Shown here in pieces: positions 1 to 10,524 of a DNA stretch of 64,000 bases. The notes beneath the pieces are model-generated. The model did not search any database. It was given only the letters and a program-made list of their open reading frames with translations, and had not been told where the DNA came from. The stretch is from Hippopus hippopus. Taxonomy: Eukaryota; Mollusca; Bivalvia; Cardiida; Cardiidae. The position numbers and the translations under genes were made by a program. The stretch's first letter is position 1. Each line of letters opens with the position of its first letter. Location: assembly GCA_946811185.2 (NCBI GenBank), contig OX328104.1:46794505-46858504 (forward strand). The letters are read 5' to 3'.

Positions 1-101
1 TAAACCACAATGATCAGGATTTCTGTCCCTTTAGACAACATCAGAAAGAACACAACCAGGTAGATGTAATGTAGTAACACTGCAAATACTGTACACACAA
101 C
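1..101 (-). CDS. Exon: transmembrane helix 3 (3' part outside window)
   Basis: The acceptor is TTGTTGTAG and entry is in phase 0. The peptide VVCTVFAVLLHYIYLVVFFL continues into MLSKGTEILIIVV, matching the 'C...A.LLHY..L..FFWM..EG' block of adhesion GPCR TM3. The Cys is the usual partner of the extracellular loop 2 disulfide. SKG replaces the common (V/L)EG. The exon continues left of position 1. Confidence 0.9.
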
Positions 102-384
102 CTACAACAAACCCATTCTTTTACTGACAGTTTTTTCTCCCACTCCAACTCTCCAACTAGATTTGGAAAGGAAGATATACACCTTACACTTTTCCCTAAA
201 CTAAATCAGGCAAATTTGTCCTTCTTAATCTCACATACAAGAAAACATTAGGAAAGAAAATTAGATGATGAAAGTCATGATGACGGTTAAGAAACAAGTT
301 CATGAAACAAATGTGACAAATGGAAAAAAATGCCTTTAACCAGCAGATGCCTCTGAACCTGTAAAAGATTCTATCTACATGTAC

Positions 385-487
385 CTTGTTTTCATTTTGA
401 TCAGATCCGATGAGAAACGTGACATAGGACAACAACAGTGCTGTACAAAGGTTCATCAACAGGATGGCACGATCTGATTTCATGTAC
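385..487 (-). CDS. Exon: transmembrane helix 2
   Basis: 103 bp, phase 2 to 0, acceptor TTTTTTCAG, donor GTACAT. It encodes MKSDRAILLMNLCTALLLSY and VTFLIGSDQNENK. 'NLC.ALLLSY..FLIG' is the hallmark of TM2 in class B2 receptors. Confidence 0.93.
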
Positions 488-1454
488 CTGAAAAAACAGT
501 CAAATAAATAGTTCTTATACAACCAGCAGGATTCAAACATCAAACTGTGTGACTCTGAAAGTAATATACATTTCATTTAGCATGTAATACCTATGCATAA
601 GTAGGCCTGTCCAAGCACAGTAAGGTTGGAGAAAAAAGTCAAACTGTATCACAGTCTTGATACATATACGAAATTAGGATATGAACTTAACTGAAGATGA
701 ATGTGTCACATGCGATTTCTCTTTTTGCCACAATGTTTTGTAACATGCACTGGTTTGGTAACTCATCCAAAGTATAACCATATAGCATGTTGTCTAACCA
801 TCTTTGGTAACTCTAATCATCTTTGGTTACTCAGTCTAGCAATAACCATATAGCATGTTGCTTAACCATCTAAGACCACAATGCACAAATCCATGCCACT
901 GTAAAAGCTAGTTCAACAGCATTGTTGATTTTACGTGCTTTATGACAAACCACTCTCCATGACATTACTTCTCACTTCAAGAAAGACAAACCTTGGGACA
1001 TACCTATTACTGAATCTGGGAAATATCACAAGGTAAGGAAACTCAAATCAAAACAGTAACTGTTGTCATATTCTCATTTCTGCCACAAAATGTAATATTC
1101 ATCAGTTTGTTCACCTATTCAAGCACTCATCTAATGGTACTAATGGCACTTTGATTTACTCTTTCCAAAGAACAAAATTTTAGACTTTTCCAAATAAAAA
1201 TCATTTGCAAAAAACAATTTATATGTGGCAGGAGTTATTAGAATTGGCTAAGAAAGGTGGAAAAACAATTGTGGGAAAAGGAGAAATACTGGTTACCAGC
1301 TTTTTCTCATTTTCTCACAATGTTTTCAAAAGCTTTCTTTCTCAGGGTCGTTAAAATACAAGATTGTACGATAATGAGATGACGATCACGGACAGACATG
1401 CTCCAAACTATATTACAGTATAGGCTACCATAAGCAGAGCTGGTTATGAGTGCT
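488..1454. other. Intron between TM1 and TM2, low information
   Basis: AT-rich intron without gene signals. Around 740-870 a short phrase (catatagcatgttg) is repeated twice. From about 1155 to 1390 there is a worn, reverse-oriented copy of the palindromic TTAA MITE. I see nothing else. Confidence 0.6.
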
Positions 1455-1683
1455 TTAACCCCTTACCAAACAATCACGACTTTTAATAACCCTGAGGAAG
1501 ACGGCTTTTGAAAACACGGTTGGAAAAGGAGAAAATGCTGGAAACCAGCATTTTCTCCTTTTCCCACAATGTTTTCTACCCTATCAAGAACTACTTTTGT
1601 CATATGAGCCACTTTTAGTTTGTCATCTGCACATCCTTTCAATTTGGACATGTCCAAAATTTTGTTGTTTGTTAATGAGTTAA
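1455..1683 (+). mobile_element. MITE-A copy (palindromic, TTAA-flanked, piggyBac-like)
   Basis: TTAA at both ends (1455-1458 and 1680-1683), left end CCCCTTACCAAACAATC, right end TTTGTTGTTTGTTAATGAG, with a central palindrome whose arms read GTTGGAAAAGGAGAAAATGC and GCATTTTCTCCTTTTCCCAC. A Tc1 element sits just 14 bp to its right. Confidence 0.8.
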
Positions 1684-1697
1684 GTACATTATATACA

Positions 1698-3218
1698 CTG
1701 AACCGCAAAACAAACGTCACAATTTTAATAATTCCATATGGTATCAAAAACAAAATATTTTTTTTCTTTTCTTGATAATACAAGTTTTTATACCAACACA
1801 AGGTAAAGGTAAATCACCTTTTGATTCAATTTTCGCTTGATTGATTTTCAAAAGATAGTGCATCACGTTCGTACCTTGGGCTTCTCGTGGGACACACTTG
1901 GCTGCAAACATTGTGAAAATTTAAATGTTCCTGATTTTCGTGCTTTAATAGGGTATAAAAGGATTGAAAATTTTAATCATTGTCAGTATCAATTTTGACA
2001 CGGAAGCTATGCCACGTTTAAGTCCACAACAGAGAGAACAAGCTTTTGGTAGACTGCATGCTGGGCTATCCACAAAATTTATCGCCAATGACTTCAACTG
2101 TTCTACCCGGACCATTGAACGTCTTCGGACACGTTACAATGACACAAACAGCACAGATGACCTGCCAAGGAGTGGTAGACCTCAAGTAACAACACCGCAT
2201 CAGAATAGAGGGATTGTTCGTCACCATCTGATGACTCGGTTCGCGACAGCAGCTGAAACTGCCCGAAATACCAGCGACGAATCAGTGATGATACCGTCCA
2301 TCGCCGATTAGCTGCAACAAACATAAGATGTCGCCGTCCCGCTAGAGGTCCTGTTCTTACGCCACGACACCGCCGGAAACGTCATCAATGCACAGACAAA
2401 ACTGGCGTAATCAACAATGGCGAAAGATCCTGTTTTCTGACGAAAGCTGTTACTGCATATCCACAGCAGATGGCAGAACAAGAGTGTGGAGAAGGAGTGG
2501 AGAACGTTTTGAAGACAGTTGCATCCTGGAAAGAGACGCTTGGGGCTGTGCAAACATCATAGTATGGGGTGGAATTGGATTAAACGTGAAACTTGGTCCA
2601 GTTGTCTTCCAGAACCTTGGTCTGGGAAGAGGCAATGGCGTGACAGCTGCCCGATACATTGATCAAGTTTTGACACCCCACATTCTGCCACATTTCGCAC
2701 GTCATCAAAACAGGACATTCCAGCATGATAACGCACGTGCACACACAGCAAGAGTCACAAGGGACTTCCTACAACAGCATAACGTCAATGTTATGGATTG
2801 GCCGGCTTTGAGTCCAGATCTTAACCCTATTGAACATTTATGTGACAAAGTTCAAAGACAGTTGAATGTAGAGCAGCCAAGACCCACAACTGCAGCTGAA
2901 CTTTCGCTAGCGTTTCAGAGAGTATGGGCACGTATTCCAATGGCATTCATCAATCGCCTGATCAACTCAATGCATCGAAGATGTGTCGCCGTGATTAGTG
3001 CTGGTGGTGGACATACACGATATTAACTTTAATAGTGCAAATAAATCATCAAAATGCTATGATGTTGCGCAATTGAGACATTCAAGTAAACATTATAACC
3101 TAGAGACAGTAATTTCATCACTGAAAGTTTGTGAAATGAGTTTATTCAATAAAAGTTTTATTTTAAAATAAACGTCTGTGAATCTGTATTTTTGTGCGAC
3201 GTTTCTTTTGCGGTTCAG
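1698..3218 (+). mobile_element. Tc1/mariner (DD34E) element, degenerate
   Basis: Ends are CTGAACCGCAAAA on the left and its complement on the right, with TA following the right end and CA (probably decayed TA) before the left. Length 1,521 bp, usual for Tc1 elements. The inside carries a broken transposase gene. The ends resemble those of the element at 41891-42960 (CTGAACCAAAAAAGAAAC), so the two belong to related lineages. Confidence 0.88.
2009..3026 (+). pseudogene. Tc1-type transposase, frameshifted
   Basis: It starts MPRLSPQQREQAFGRLHAG with an HTH and the linker PRSGRPQ, changes frame near 2270 (continuing as DDTVHRRLAATNIRCRRPAR), and changes again near 2385 before FSDES. The catalytic triad residues are all present: FSDES, QHDNARAH and NPIEH, with 34 residues between the second Asp and the Glu by my count. 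Two frameshifts make it inactive as it stands. The protein ends GGGHTRY. Confidence 0.88.
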
Positions 3219-3428
3219 TATATTATTGCTTTGGTCACAGTTTTAAAAACTGTGAGTTGGAGAACAAAAAGAAGGTATGTGAAGGAAAATTTTGTTATCT
3301 GCATTTTCTCCATTTCCCATGATGTTTTTTTCAAAAGTTTATATCCAAAGAGTTGTTAAAACACCAGATTGTTTGGTAAACAAGGTTTAACTAGAACTTG
3401 TTTTTCTACAAAAAAAAACCAAGATGTC

Positions 3429-3690
3429 TCTCCCCCCCCCCCCCCTTTTTTTTTTTTTTTTTGGTGTCAAAGGGAAATAACTCGAAAAATCCACAAGCCA
3501 GAGTTATGGTTCTTGTGCATGACACTTTGTCTCATGGTGCTTTACAAATGTATGAAGTTTTATCAAAATGTCTTAAAAAGGTTTTCGAGTTATAGAGCGA
3601 ACACGATTTGTGACCGACAGACAGACAAACAGATGGACGCACAGTGAAAAACAATATGTCTCCCGACCCTGACGAGGGGGGACATAACTA
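3429..3690 (+). repeat. C/T homopolymer run and interspersed repeat ending in GGGGGACATAA
   Basis: A run of about 15 C followed by 18 T leads into a stretch with 'gggaaataactcg', 'gagttatggttcttg' and a GACAGACAGACAAACAG purine track, then a G-rich end (gaggggggacataac). This looks like a dispersed invertebrate repeat rather than host sequence. Class not recognised. Confidence 0.55.
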
Positions 3691-3740
3691 GACTGTTTGG
3701 TAAAACTAAAAATAAAAGGGATGAACCCAGCACAACCTAC

Positions 3741-3844
3741 TTCCACAGTGATGCATATGTTACTATGGTAATAACAAGACATGTTGCTGAAATACTGCAG
3801 CCGACAATCGAGATAATGCTCATTGCATCAGAGTCTTCATTTTT
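3741..3844 (-). CDS. Exon: transmembrane helix 1
   Basis: 104 bp, phase 0 to 2, acceptor ATTTCAG, donor GTAGGT. After a short acidic lead (NEDSD) the sequence ISIVGCSISATCLVITIVTY is a single hydrophobic helix with the 'iG..iS..cL..ti' pattern of adhesion GPCR TM1. Confidence 0.88.
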
Positions 3845-3874
3845 CTGAAATGAACACAGTATTTCATTCTTTTT

Positions 3875-4385
3875 AACCCTTTACCAAAATATGCCACTTA
3901 TGATCAAATCTGATGGATATTGAATAAATTATGAAAAAAGTAGAAAATGCTGGTAACTAGAATTTTCTCCTATTCCCATTGGGTTTTCTACCCTTTAAAA
4001 GATTATTTCCACCATTTCAGGTGCATCTAACAATGTCTTCTGCAAATCGTTTAATAATACGGATGACTCTAAAATTTTGTCATCTGGTAGAAGGTTAAGA
4101 AATAAGAATTGTACCCATAACAAACCATCTATTATTTAACTCTTAACCAAGTGGATAATTTGAGACTTGTCCAAACCGAGAGTACATGTATTTGCAGATG
4201 ACAAATCAAAGATGGCTTGAATGGTGGCATTTTTCCTTGATATGATAAAAAACATTGTGAGGAACAGACAAAATGCTGGTTATCAGCTGGTTATCAGCAT
4301 TTTCTCGTTTACCCCCAAATGTTTTCAAAGGCCTTCTCAGTCCTGGTCATTAAAACTTGGGATTGTGTGATAAAGGGTGTAAACA
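3875..4385. mobile_element. Two adjoining MITE-A copies in opposite orientation
   Basis: The first (about 3875-4114, plus orientation) starts TTAACCCTTTACCAAA; the second (about 4136-4383, reversed) starts TTAACTCTTAACCAAG and ends GTGATAAAGGG. Both have the AAATGCTGGT palindromic centre, the second with an internal duplication of 'gctggttatcag'. Confidence 0.7.
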
Positions 4386-4937
4386 AATCTACAAGAGATA
4401 CCCTTTCAGATTTGGGAAAAGGGGAAGTTGCTATGTAACAAACCTGTTTTTTCTAGGTTGGTTTTAGATATTTAAAAGAACTTTAGCTCATTTGCAGCAA
4501 TTTTAAATTTTTGTCATCTGCAGATGCCTTTAATTTGGAAGAGTCTCAATTTTGTTTGTTATGGGAATGTGTGTCAGAGGCCTGGGCTACCAAATACATG
4601 CAACTAGTATGGACATTTATAGTCAATAAATAAGGTAAATTTCTTTGTACTTGCATTTGCATCAGGCTGCATGAAAAATTTGATATCACACAAGACTGGA
4701 TGTTGAGCTAGATGTCAAAATTTTCTCTTACAGCCAGAATAAAATACAGGTACCAGAAAAGTAACACCATAATATTCCTCTTATGTATCTACAATTTCAA
4801 AAACAAAATTTTGCAATTATTGATAATCTAATTGGAAAATGTTAAAAAAAACCCCCTAGTTTAGCGGGCAGTAACTCCGTTTTGTGAATGGCATATGGAT
4901 ATTGTAGCATAAATTTTATCCATCAAATTGCAAATCA

Positions 4938-5207
4938 ATATGAGCCATGCTCTGGCAAAAGGGGGCTTAATGCATCTCCCTGATCCATCATACTAAGCAA
5001 GTCATCAAATTAGCAGAGATTCATAAATTCATTTTTGTCAAACAACCGAACAGAATCATGAGGTAGACAGGTCCTCAGACATGCAGAAAATTGACCAATA
5101 GTGAAAACTTTTGGCCCAGGTTAGCCTGCACAGACTACACAGGCTGACATAGGTCAATAGTCTTTGCAGATGCATTAAGCCCCCTTTTCACAGAGCTTGG
5201 CTCATAT
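4938..5207 (+). mobile_element. MITE-B copy (ATGAGCCATGCTCTG ends)
   Basis: About 270 bp with long inverted ends (ATATGAGCCATGCTCTGGCA at left, its complement at right) and a central GC-richer inverted repeat (cagcctgcacag...acaggctgaca). No coding capacity. Further copies lie at 5461-5721, 7826-8076, 9328-10146 (split), 15535-15794, 17422-17657, 18461-18751 and 36011-36280. Confidence 0.85.
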
Positions 5208-5460
5208 GTATGTATTCCGCACACAAGATATGTCATCATACCATATTTGGAACCATATCTGACACTGAGTAGATACAATTATTTTTTCATGTGTCATTTT
5301 ATTCACATACAATGCATGCATTTGAACCAGAAAATGTATGGGTATATAAAAAAAAAGACATAATGTCCAACCTTGATAACATACCCACCTAAGGGATACT
5401 CAAAATGTGCTCGCTTACAAAAGGCATTTACGTTGATCAGATACAGTTAAAAATATTTCA

Positions 5461-5721
5461 GTTGTGCTCTATGAAAAGGGGGCTTAGTGCATTTGCAAAA
5501 AGTATTGACCCATGTCAGCCAACAGAGTCCGCGCAAACTGACATGAGTTGAGACTTTTTGCTACTTTTAAGTTTTCTTCATGTCCAAGGAATATCTTACC
5601 TCATGATGTAGTGTGTGGTTAGACAAAATGGATTTTATGGATCCATGATTGTGTGATGACAAGCTTGGTATAATGGATCAGAGAGATGCATTAAATCCCC
5701 TTTTCACAGAGCATGGCTCAT
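5461..5721 (+). mobile_element. MITE-B copy, left end worn
   Basis: The AAAAGGGGGCTTAGTGCAT block opens it and the CCCCTTTTCACAGAGCATGG block closes it; the first bases of the left end are diverged. It lies in the intron between the GPS and TM1 exons. Confidence 0.75.
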
Positions 5722-6052
5722 TTGCATTCTCAGGGAAATCAAGATATTTGGTATTTTTTACTGGTCACTAAAACAGCTTTTACTGCAATTACTACATGTT
5801 TCAAGGGTGCATATTTGTTGATCAAAACTGTCAGAACATACTGCAATGGATACTCTCACCAAACAATCACATTGGCATTTCAGGGCTTTCTCCTATTCCC
5901 ACAATGTATTCAGTTCTTTCAGAGACAAATCGAATGCACCTGCAAACACTTTCAATAGGAACTAGTCTAAAAATTTTTCATCCAACCTAGAGGTACAACC
6001 CTCTTACAAAACATCATAAAAACACGGATCAGTTTGTAAACTGTTAACTTAC

Positions 6053-6170
6053 TGTGTTCCATGGATTCATTAAAATAGCAAAATTTGTTAAATGATCACA
6101 CTTGCAAGTTGTGAATGTCGAGTTTGTCAGCTCTTGGACAACATGACAGCCTCTTGTATCCCAAATGTGT
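6053..6170 (-). CDS. Exon: GPS cleavage site and tethered agonist (39 residues)
   Basis: 118 bp, phase 2 to 0, acceptor GTTTCAG, donor GTAAGT. It encodes [17 protein letters not shown] and then [15 protein letters not shown]. The two tryptophans and four cysteines of the GPS are present (with the preceding exon), and the cleavage tripeptide is H-L-T, matching the HL/S or T consensus. The predicted agonist peptide starts TNFAILM, as in other family members. Self-cleavage is therefore likely. Confidence 0.93.
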
Positions 6171-6604
6171 CTGAAACAACAAACACATTTCACACATTTC
6201 AGAGATACTCGCTGATATCAAAGTCTTCCAGAAATAATGGTCTATTTCCACATAAAATGAGCATGAAGGGATAAAACAAAATACTGTATACTGTAAGTTG
6301 AAAAAGGGGCATAACTGAGTCAGAAATACTTAGATTGTTATCTGCCATTGTTGTATGGGTTCCCATTAGATAGTTAACAACTAGTCTGAGTTTGAGATAA
6401 ATATTTTCAGTAATAATAGAGATGTCATTAAATGTCAAAGTTTTTGCACCAAGACAACGCAGATGATGACAACACAGGCAACAACGTAAGCTATGACAAT
6501 ATCTAAATGTTTTCTTTGAACACAGCCAAGCTAAAAATGAAAATCTTTACATCAAAGAAATAAGCAAGACTTAGTACTCTTTTTCCAAATACATGTTGTC
6601 TATG

Positions 6605-6930
6605 TTTAATCCTTTACAAAACAATCCTGTGTTTTCATGATCCTGAGATTGAGGTATTATGAAAACATTGTGGGAAAAAGAGAAAATGCAGGGAACCAGC
6701 ATTTTCTCCTTTCCTACAATGTTTTCTACCCTTTTAAAGACAAATGTCATCATCTGAGCTACAGTTGAATTGTTATTTGCAAAAGCAGCATTTTCTCCTG
6801 CTCCCACAATGTTTTCTACATTTTCAAAAGGCAAATTTGATCATTTGAGCTACACTTGAATGGTCGTCTGCAAATGTTTTTTTCAAATTTGGGCAGTCAA
6901 TATTTTGCTAGTGTGGTAAAGAGTCAAAAA
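6605..6930. mobile_element. MITE-A with internal partial duplication
   Basis: It begins TTTAATCCTTTACAAAACAATCC, carries the palindromic centre near 6690, then repeats the right half of the element (a second TTTTCTCCTGCTCCCACAATG at about 6790) before ending GGTAAAGAG. It is either a duplicated right half or one copy inserted in another. Confidence 0.6.
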
Positions 6931-7000
6931 AGCTGATTTTTGCATGACCTCACATTAATGTGGTAAGAATTCAGATTTTGAGATAAATAAAGTTAATCAC

Positions 7001-7044
7001 CTTTCGATATTCCAGAAGGAACATGTTGGATTTGAGTAATCAGT
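7001..7044 (-). CDS. Exon: GPS motif, first part (15 residues)
   Basis: A 44-bp micro-exon, phase 0 to 2, acceptor CCTCCACAG, donor GTGATT. It reads NPTCSFWNIE, the C-x-F-W that opens the GPS. The codon split (AG|A) joins cleanly to the following exon. Confidence 0.85.
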
Positions 7045-7439
7045 CTGTGGAGGAAAAAAAGGTCCAATTTAAACATTTCTTGTATGGCGCTACATCCATA
7101 TTTAGAAGTATTTTCTATCTGCTTACTAGATCTGTTTCTAGCATACCATATTCTAGAAAACACTGCTGTAGAAGGAGAAAATATTATATAACAAGAATAA
7201 GAATATGTAACATTTTCTCCTTTTCCAACCATGTTTTCTGGCATTTTTTTTATTCTTTTAGCCATGTGAACAGTATGATTATAAACAAAACATTAAAGCT
7301 ATAGATTACATGTTATGATGCTTGTTTGTCTGTTATTTGTATTGTGAAAACAGAATCTCATATTCAAGCTTATCAAGCAACTTATTGTTACAAAAAACTG
7401 CTCTTTTTCCTATAATGCTTTTTTTTTTTTAAATCACTC

Positions 7440-7675
7440 CACTGCATACCTTAACAAAAGACAACAAAATTTTAGCCCTGTCCAAATTGAAAGCATTTGC
7501 AGACAACAAATTAAATGTTACTTAAGATGAGAAATTGTCATTCATAAGGTAGAAAACATTGTGGAAAAAGACGGAAATGCTAGTTACCAGCACTTTCTCC
7601 TTTTCAACAATGTTTCAAAAGCCTTACTTTGTTCGATTGTTAGACCTCAGGATTGTGTTTAGTAAACAGTTAATC
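7440..7675 (-). mobile_element. MITE-A copy, reverse orientation
   Basis: CCTTAACAAAAGACAACAAAATTTTAG opens it and GTAAACAGTTAA closes it, with the palindromic core at 7560-7610. It lies only a few bases from the GAIN exon at 7682-7796, effectively abutting its splice donor. Confidence 0.7.
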
Positions 7676-7681
7676 AGTTAC

Positions 7682-7796
7682 ATTGAAAATGTGAAATGTT
7701 AGGGTGATATTTAATGCCTCTTCCTGGCTATTTGACTTGCGCTTTAGTTGCATGTCCATCACTGGTGAGTTGATGTCAAAGCTCTCTTCAACCTCC
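7682..7796 (-). CDS. Exon: GAIN subdomain B, strands before GPS (38 residues)
   Basis: 115 bp, phase 2 to 0, acceptor TTTTGCAG, donor AAT|GTAACT. It includes ALNITLTFHIFN, equivalent to the 'v.itl.h.' strand just upstream of the GPS. Confidence 0.75.
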
Positions 7797-7825
7797 CTGC
7801 AAAAGTTTGTTATCATAAGTACATG

Positions 7826-8076
7826 TAAGCCGTCCTCTGGTAAAAAGGGGTTTAATGCATCTACATGATGCACTGTACCAAGCAAGACACCACATAATAA
7901 GGGATCCATAAACAAACAACTAAAACATGTGATAGAATGGTCCTTCTACATTCAGAAAAGTGACTAATAGCAAAAAGTATCAGCCCAGGTCAGCCTGCAC
8001 AGACTGCACAGGATGACCTCAGCCAATACTTTTTGCAGATGCATTTAGCCCCCTTTTCACAGAGCAAGGCTCATAT
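7826..8076 (+). mobile_element. MITE-B copy
   Basis: The left end is worn (gccgtcctctggtaaaaagg), the right end well kept (CCCCCTTTTCACAGAGCA). The central bracket 'cagcctgcacagactgcacagg' is intact. Located in the intron next to the 7.7-kb GAIN exon. Confidence 0.75.
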
Positions 8077-8339
8077 ACATATATAAGTGAGTTTACCTTT
8101 CACATAATAATCCTGTGCTCTTACAATCAACAGAAATAAAGCCTTTGAAAACATTCTGGAAAAAGGAGAAAGCACTTGTAACCAGCATTTTTCTCCTTTT
8201 CCCACAATGTTTATTTTACCCTTTCACAGCTAAATCCAGTCGTTTGAGACACATTGGATTTGTTGCCTACAAATGCTGTCAGTTATCAAAAGACTTCAAT
8301 TTTGTCATCTGCTAGAGAGAAAAGTAAGCTAGCTATACA

Positions 8340-8690
8340 GAGGATAATGAACTAGTCATGTGATATTAAAAATCTGTCACTAGAATGGGGTGTGATGAAA
8401 ATGAAAAACAAGTCTGCAGGACGAGTTTTTAAACTGCACGACAACCCATTTGAATGACAGATTTTTAAAATCACACACAATCAGTTGATTATCCTATTCA
8501 TTAAATTCCTAATTCATCCTTTTTACCTCCAATAATTATCAAAAATGGTACAATATAAGTAATACAGGAAAAATGTAGTTCTGGCAAACATTCTAAAACT
8601 ATATCGTCACTAGTGATGATACCATAAGTATCATCACTAGTGGTGTTATTCACTGTCAAATCCCAGTAATTCACTGATAAGAATATAATA
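8340..8690 (-). repeat. Dispersed element D with 15-bp perfect hairpin
   Basis: The same element occurs in the other orientation at 26515-26840 (shared blocks: GATAATCAACTGGTTGTGTG, ATCTGTCACT, TTACTGGGATTTCA). Inside it, 8608-8642 is a perfect 15-bp stem, CACTAGTGATGATAC, with a 5-base loop. No coding capacity; class unknown. Confidence 0.75.
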
Positions 8691-9129
8691 CATTTGTATT
8701 ATCAGCCTTATGTGATCTTGAAATCTGGATACATGCTTTTCTTATTTCTACTAGTCTTCAATGTAAAGGAGAGTTCAGACTTACTACCTGAACCATGTGT
8801 AAACATGAATCTACCTAACAGGTTACTGTGTATGTCCTTACAATATCACACTGTCTTGCGAGACTTGTTCATTTTCTTTCCAAATATACACAAGAGTGCT
8901 CAAAGAGATATAACTCAACTGGACAGGCCATGATAAGTATTGTATGGTCATACATGACCAGCATGTCCTCCTTTTCCAACCATGATTTCTATTCTTTATT
9001 ACAGAAGTTTCAAATTTTTAATAACATTTAATTTGTCATCTGCAAATGCTTTCAATTTGGACAGGGCTAAAATAGTGTCATTTAGTATAGAAACCAATGG
9101 ATATAGGTACGAAAATATTCATAATTTAC

Positions 9130-9202
9130 CCGCCCTTCCACAGCTTGTTTGACAGAAGCTGAGAGAGATTGTGATAGAAAACACCAGCGTAACTTGATGC
9201 AT
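9130..9202 (-). CDS. Exon: GAIN subdomain B (24 residues)
   Basis: 73 bp, phase 1 to 2, acceptor ATTGCAG, donor GTAAAT. It encodes SSYAGVFYHNLSQLLSNKLW, the short 'vs..vy..L..ll' segment that precedes the inner GAIN strands. Supported by phase with both neighbours. Confidence 0.72.
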
Positions 9203-9512
9203 CTGCAATATGAAAAAACACGGTAAGATATTTTGTATAACAAAATAACAAATGCACAATGCATAAATATGTGATAATCTTCAATGCTTTCAAACACTGT
9301 CTACTGCTATACTCAAAATATTTGACCATGCTTAGTGAAAAGGGGGCTTAATGCATCTGCAAAAAGTATTGATCCATGTCAGTCTGCACAGTCCATGTGG
9401 GCTGACATGGGCCAAACCTTTTTCATTTTTGTAAACTTTCTGCACACCCAAGGACCATTCTACCTCAGGATTTAGTCTGTTGGTGGACAAAACAGATTAT
9501 ACCCATCTATAG

Positions 9513-10066
9513 TCTTACGAACAAAGTCCGTAACAAAGAAACAAATGAACAAATGCATGGCAGAAATAAAGGGACCGGGCAGGATTCGAACCCTAGAACG
9601 CCCAGACAAAAGGCCAATACCATAACCACTGAGCTAAAGAGACATCTCTCTAACGCAGTTGTTAGGTATTGTATTTAAATCTGGACGAAGCCATGCATGA
9701 AGGAGTGGTCTCCCGTAACACACCCCCTCTTAAAGTCATCATTTATTGATGACTCAAAGCCTTAGTAGGCAGTAAGTCTATTATTTTGACAACAAATGTC
9801 CGTTTTTGGACAACAAATGGGATTAATGGCTCAATGGCCGATCTCGGACGAGCCCCCATCTTATGAACAAAGTCCGTAACAAAGAAACAAATGAACAAAT
9901 GCATGGCAGAAATAAAGGGACCGGGCAGGATTCGAACCCTAGAATGCCCGGACGAAAGGCAAATACCATAACCACTGAGCTAAAGAGACATCTCTCTAAC
10001 GCAGTTGTTAGGTATTGTATTTAAATCGGGATGAAGCCATGCATGAACGAGTGGCCTCCCGTAACA
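9513..10066 (-). mobile_element. TRIM-1: miniature LTR retrotransposon with tRNA-like LTRs
   Basis: Two 208-bp direct repeats (9513-9720, 9859-10066) flank 138 bp. On the minus strand the LTR runs TGTTACGGGAG...GTAAGA. The 18 bases next to the 5' LTR (9841-9858) read TGGGGGCTCGTCCGAGAT, one change from the tRNA-Pro primer binding site of LTR elements. A purine tract AAGAGGGGGTG precedes the 3' LTR. ATAG is duplicated at 9509-9512 and 10067-10070. There is no room for gag or pol, so it must borrow proteins. The LTRs differ at about nine positions. Confidence 0.92.
9574..9643 (-). other. tRNA-like segment with Pol III A and B boxes inside TRIM-1 left LTR
   Basis: Minus strand: TAGCTCAGTGGTT (A box, 9624-9636) and GGGTTCGAATCCT (B box, 9581-9593), spaced as in a tRNA. 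The ends do not pair as an acceptor stem, so this is a tRNA-derived promoter rather than a working tRNA gene. The same segment is in the right LTR at about 9920-9990. Confidence 0.85.
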
Positions 10067-10363
10067 ATAGTTATGTGATGTCTTGCTTGGTACAATGCAA
10101 TACAGAGATGCAGACAACCTACTTTTGCTAGGGCGAGGCTCATTTGTCTGCAGAAGGGATTGAAAAGGAAAAAGAAGTTATGAGATTTTTTAAAAAATCA
10201 TTTAACTCCTTACCAAACCACAATATTTTTGACTCGGCAAAATTGAAAGCCTTTGCAGGAGACAAACGTTGCTCAAATGATAGATTTAACCGTCTTTGAA
10301 ATAGCTAAAAGCATTGTGGAAAAAGGAGAAACTGAACAACACATTGATGAAATGTTCACATAC

Positions 10364-10465
10364 CTTTTAGGTAGACCTGCGCTATCTTAAGTGAAGATTT
10401 ACTATGGCTGGCACCATGAGAGAATATTATGTCTTCATTTGGTTCAAGTTTTGAAACAGTCATGA
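10364..10465 (-). CDS. Exon: GAIN subdomain B, first strands (34 residues)
   Basis: 102 bp, phase 1-1, acceptor TTTCACAG, donor GTATGT. The peptide VMTVSKLEPNEDIIFSHGA followed by LKIAQVYLK has alternating hydrophobics typical of GAIN beta strands. Confidence 0.75.
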
Positions 10466-10524
10466 CTGTGAAATGAAAACAATCAAGCCATGTTGATAAC
10501 CCATGTTTTACACAATTGTCTTAT

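Larger units (their letters stand above)
9328..10146 (+). mobile_element. MITE-B copy split by a TRIM
   Basis: Left part 9328-9508 (GAAAAGGGGGCTTAATGCAT onward) and right part 10071-10146 (gttatgtgatgtcttgcttgg, ending with GCTAGGGCGAGGCTCAT) are contiguous in other copies. The LTR miniature at 9513-10066 is inserted between them, duplicating ATAG. Confidence 0.85.

Noticed and set aside
9574..9643. Genuine tRNA gene
   Set aside because: A and B boxes are present but acceptor arms do not pair, and the block is repeated exactly inside each LTR of two elements.
9841..9858. Endogenous retrovirus, because the primer binding site is of the tRNA-Pro type
   Set aside because: The whole element is 554 bp with 138 bp between LTRs; there are no gag, pol or env traces, and tRNA-Pro priming is not limited to retroviruses.
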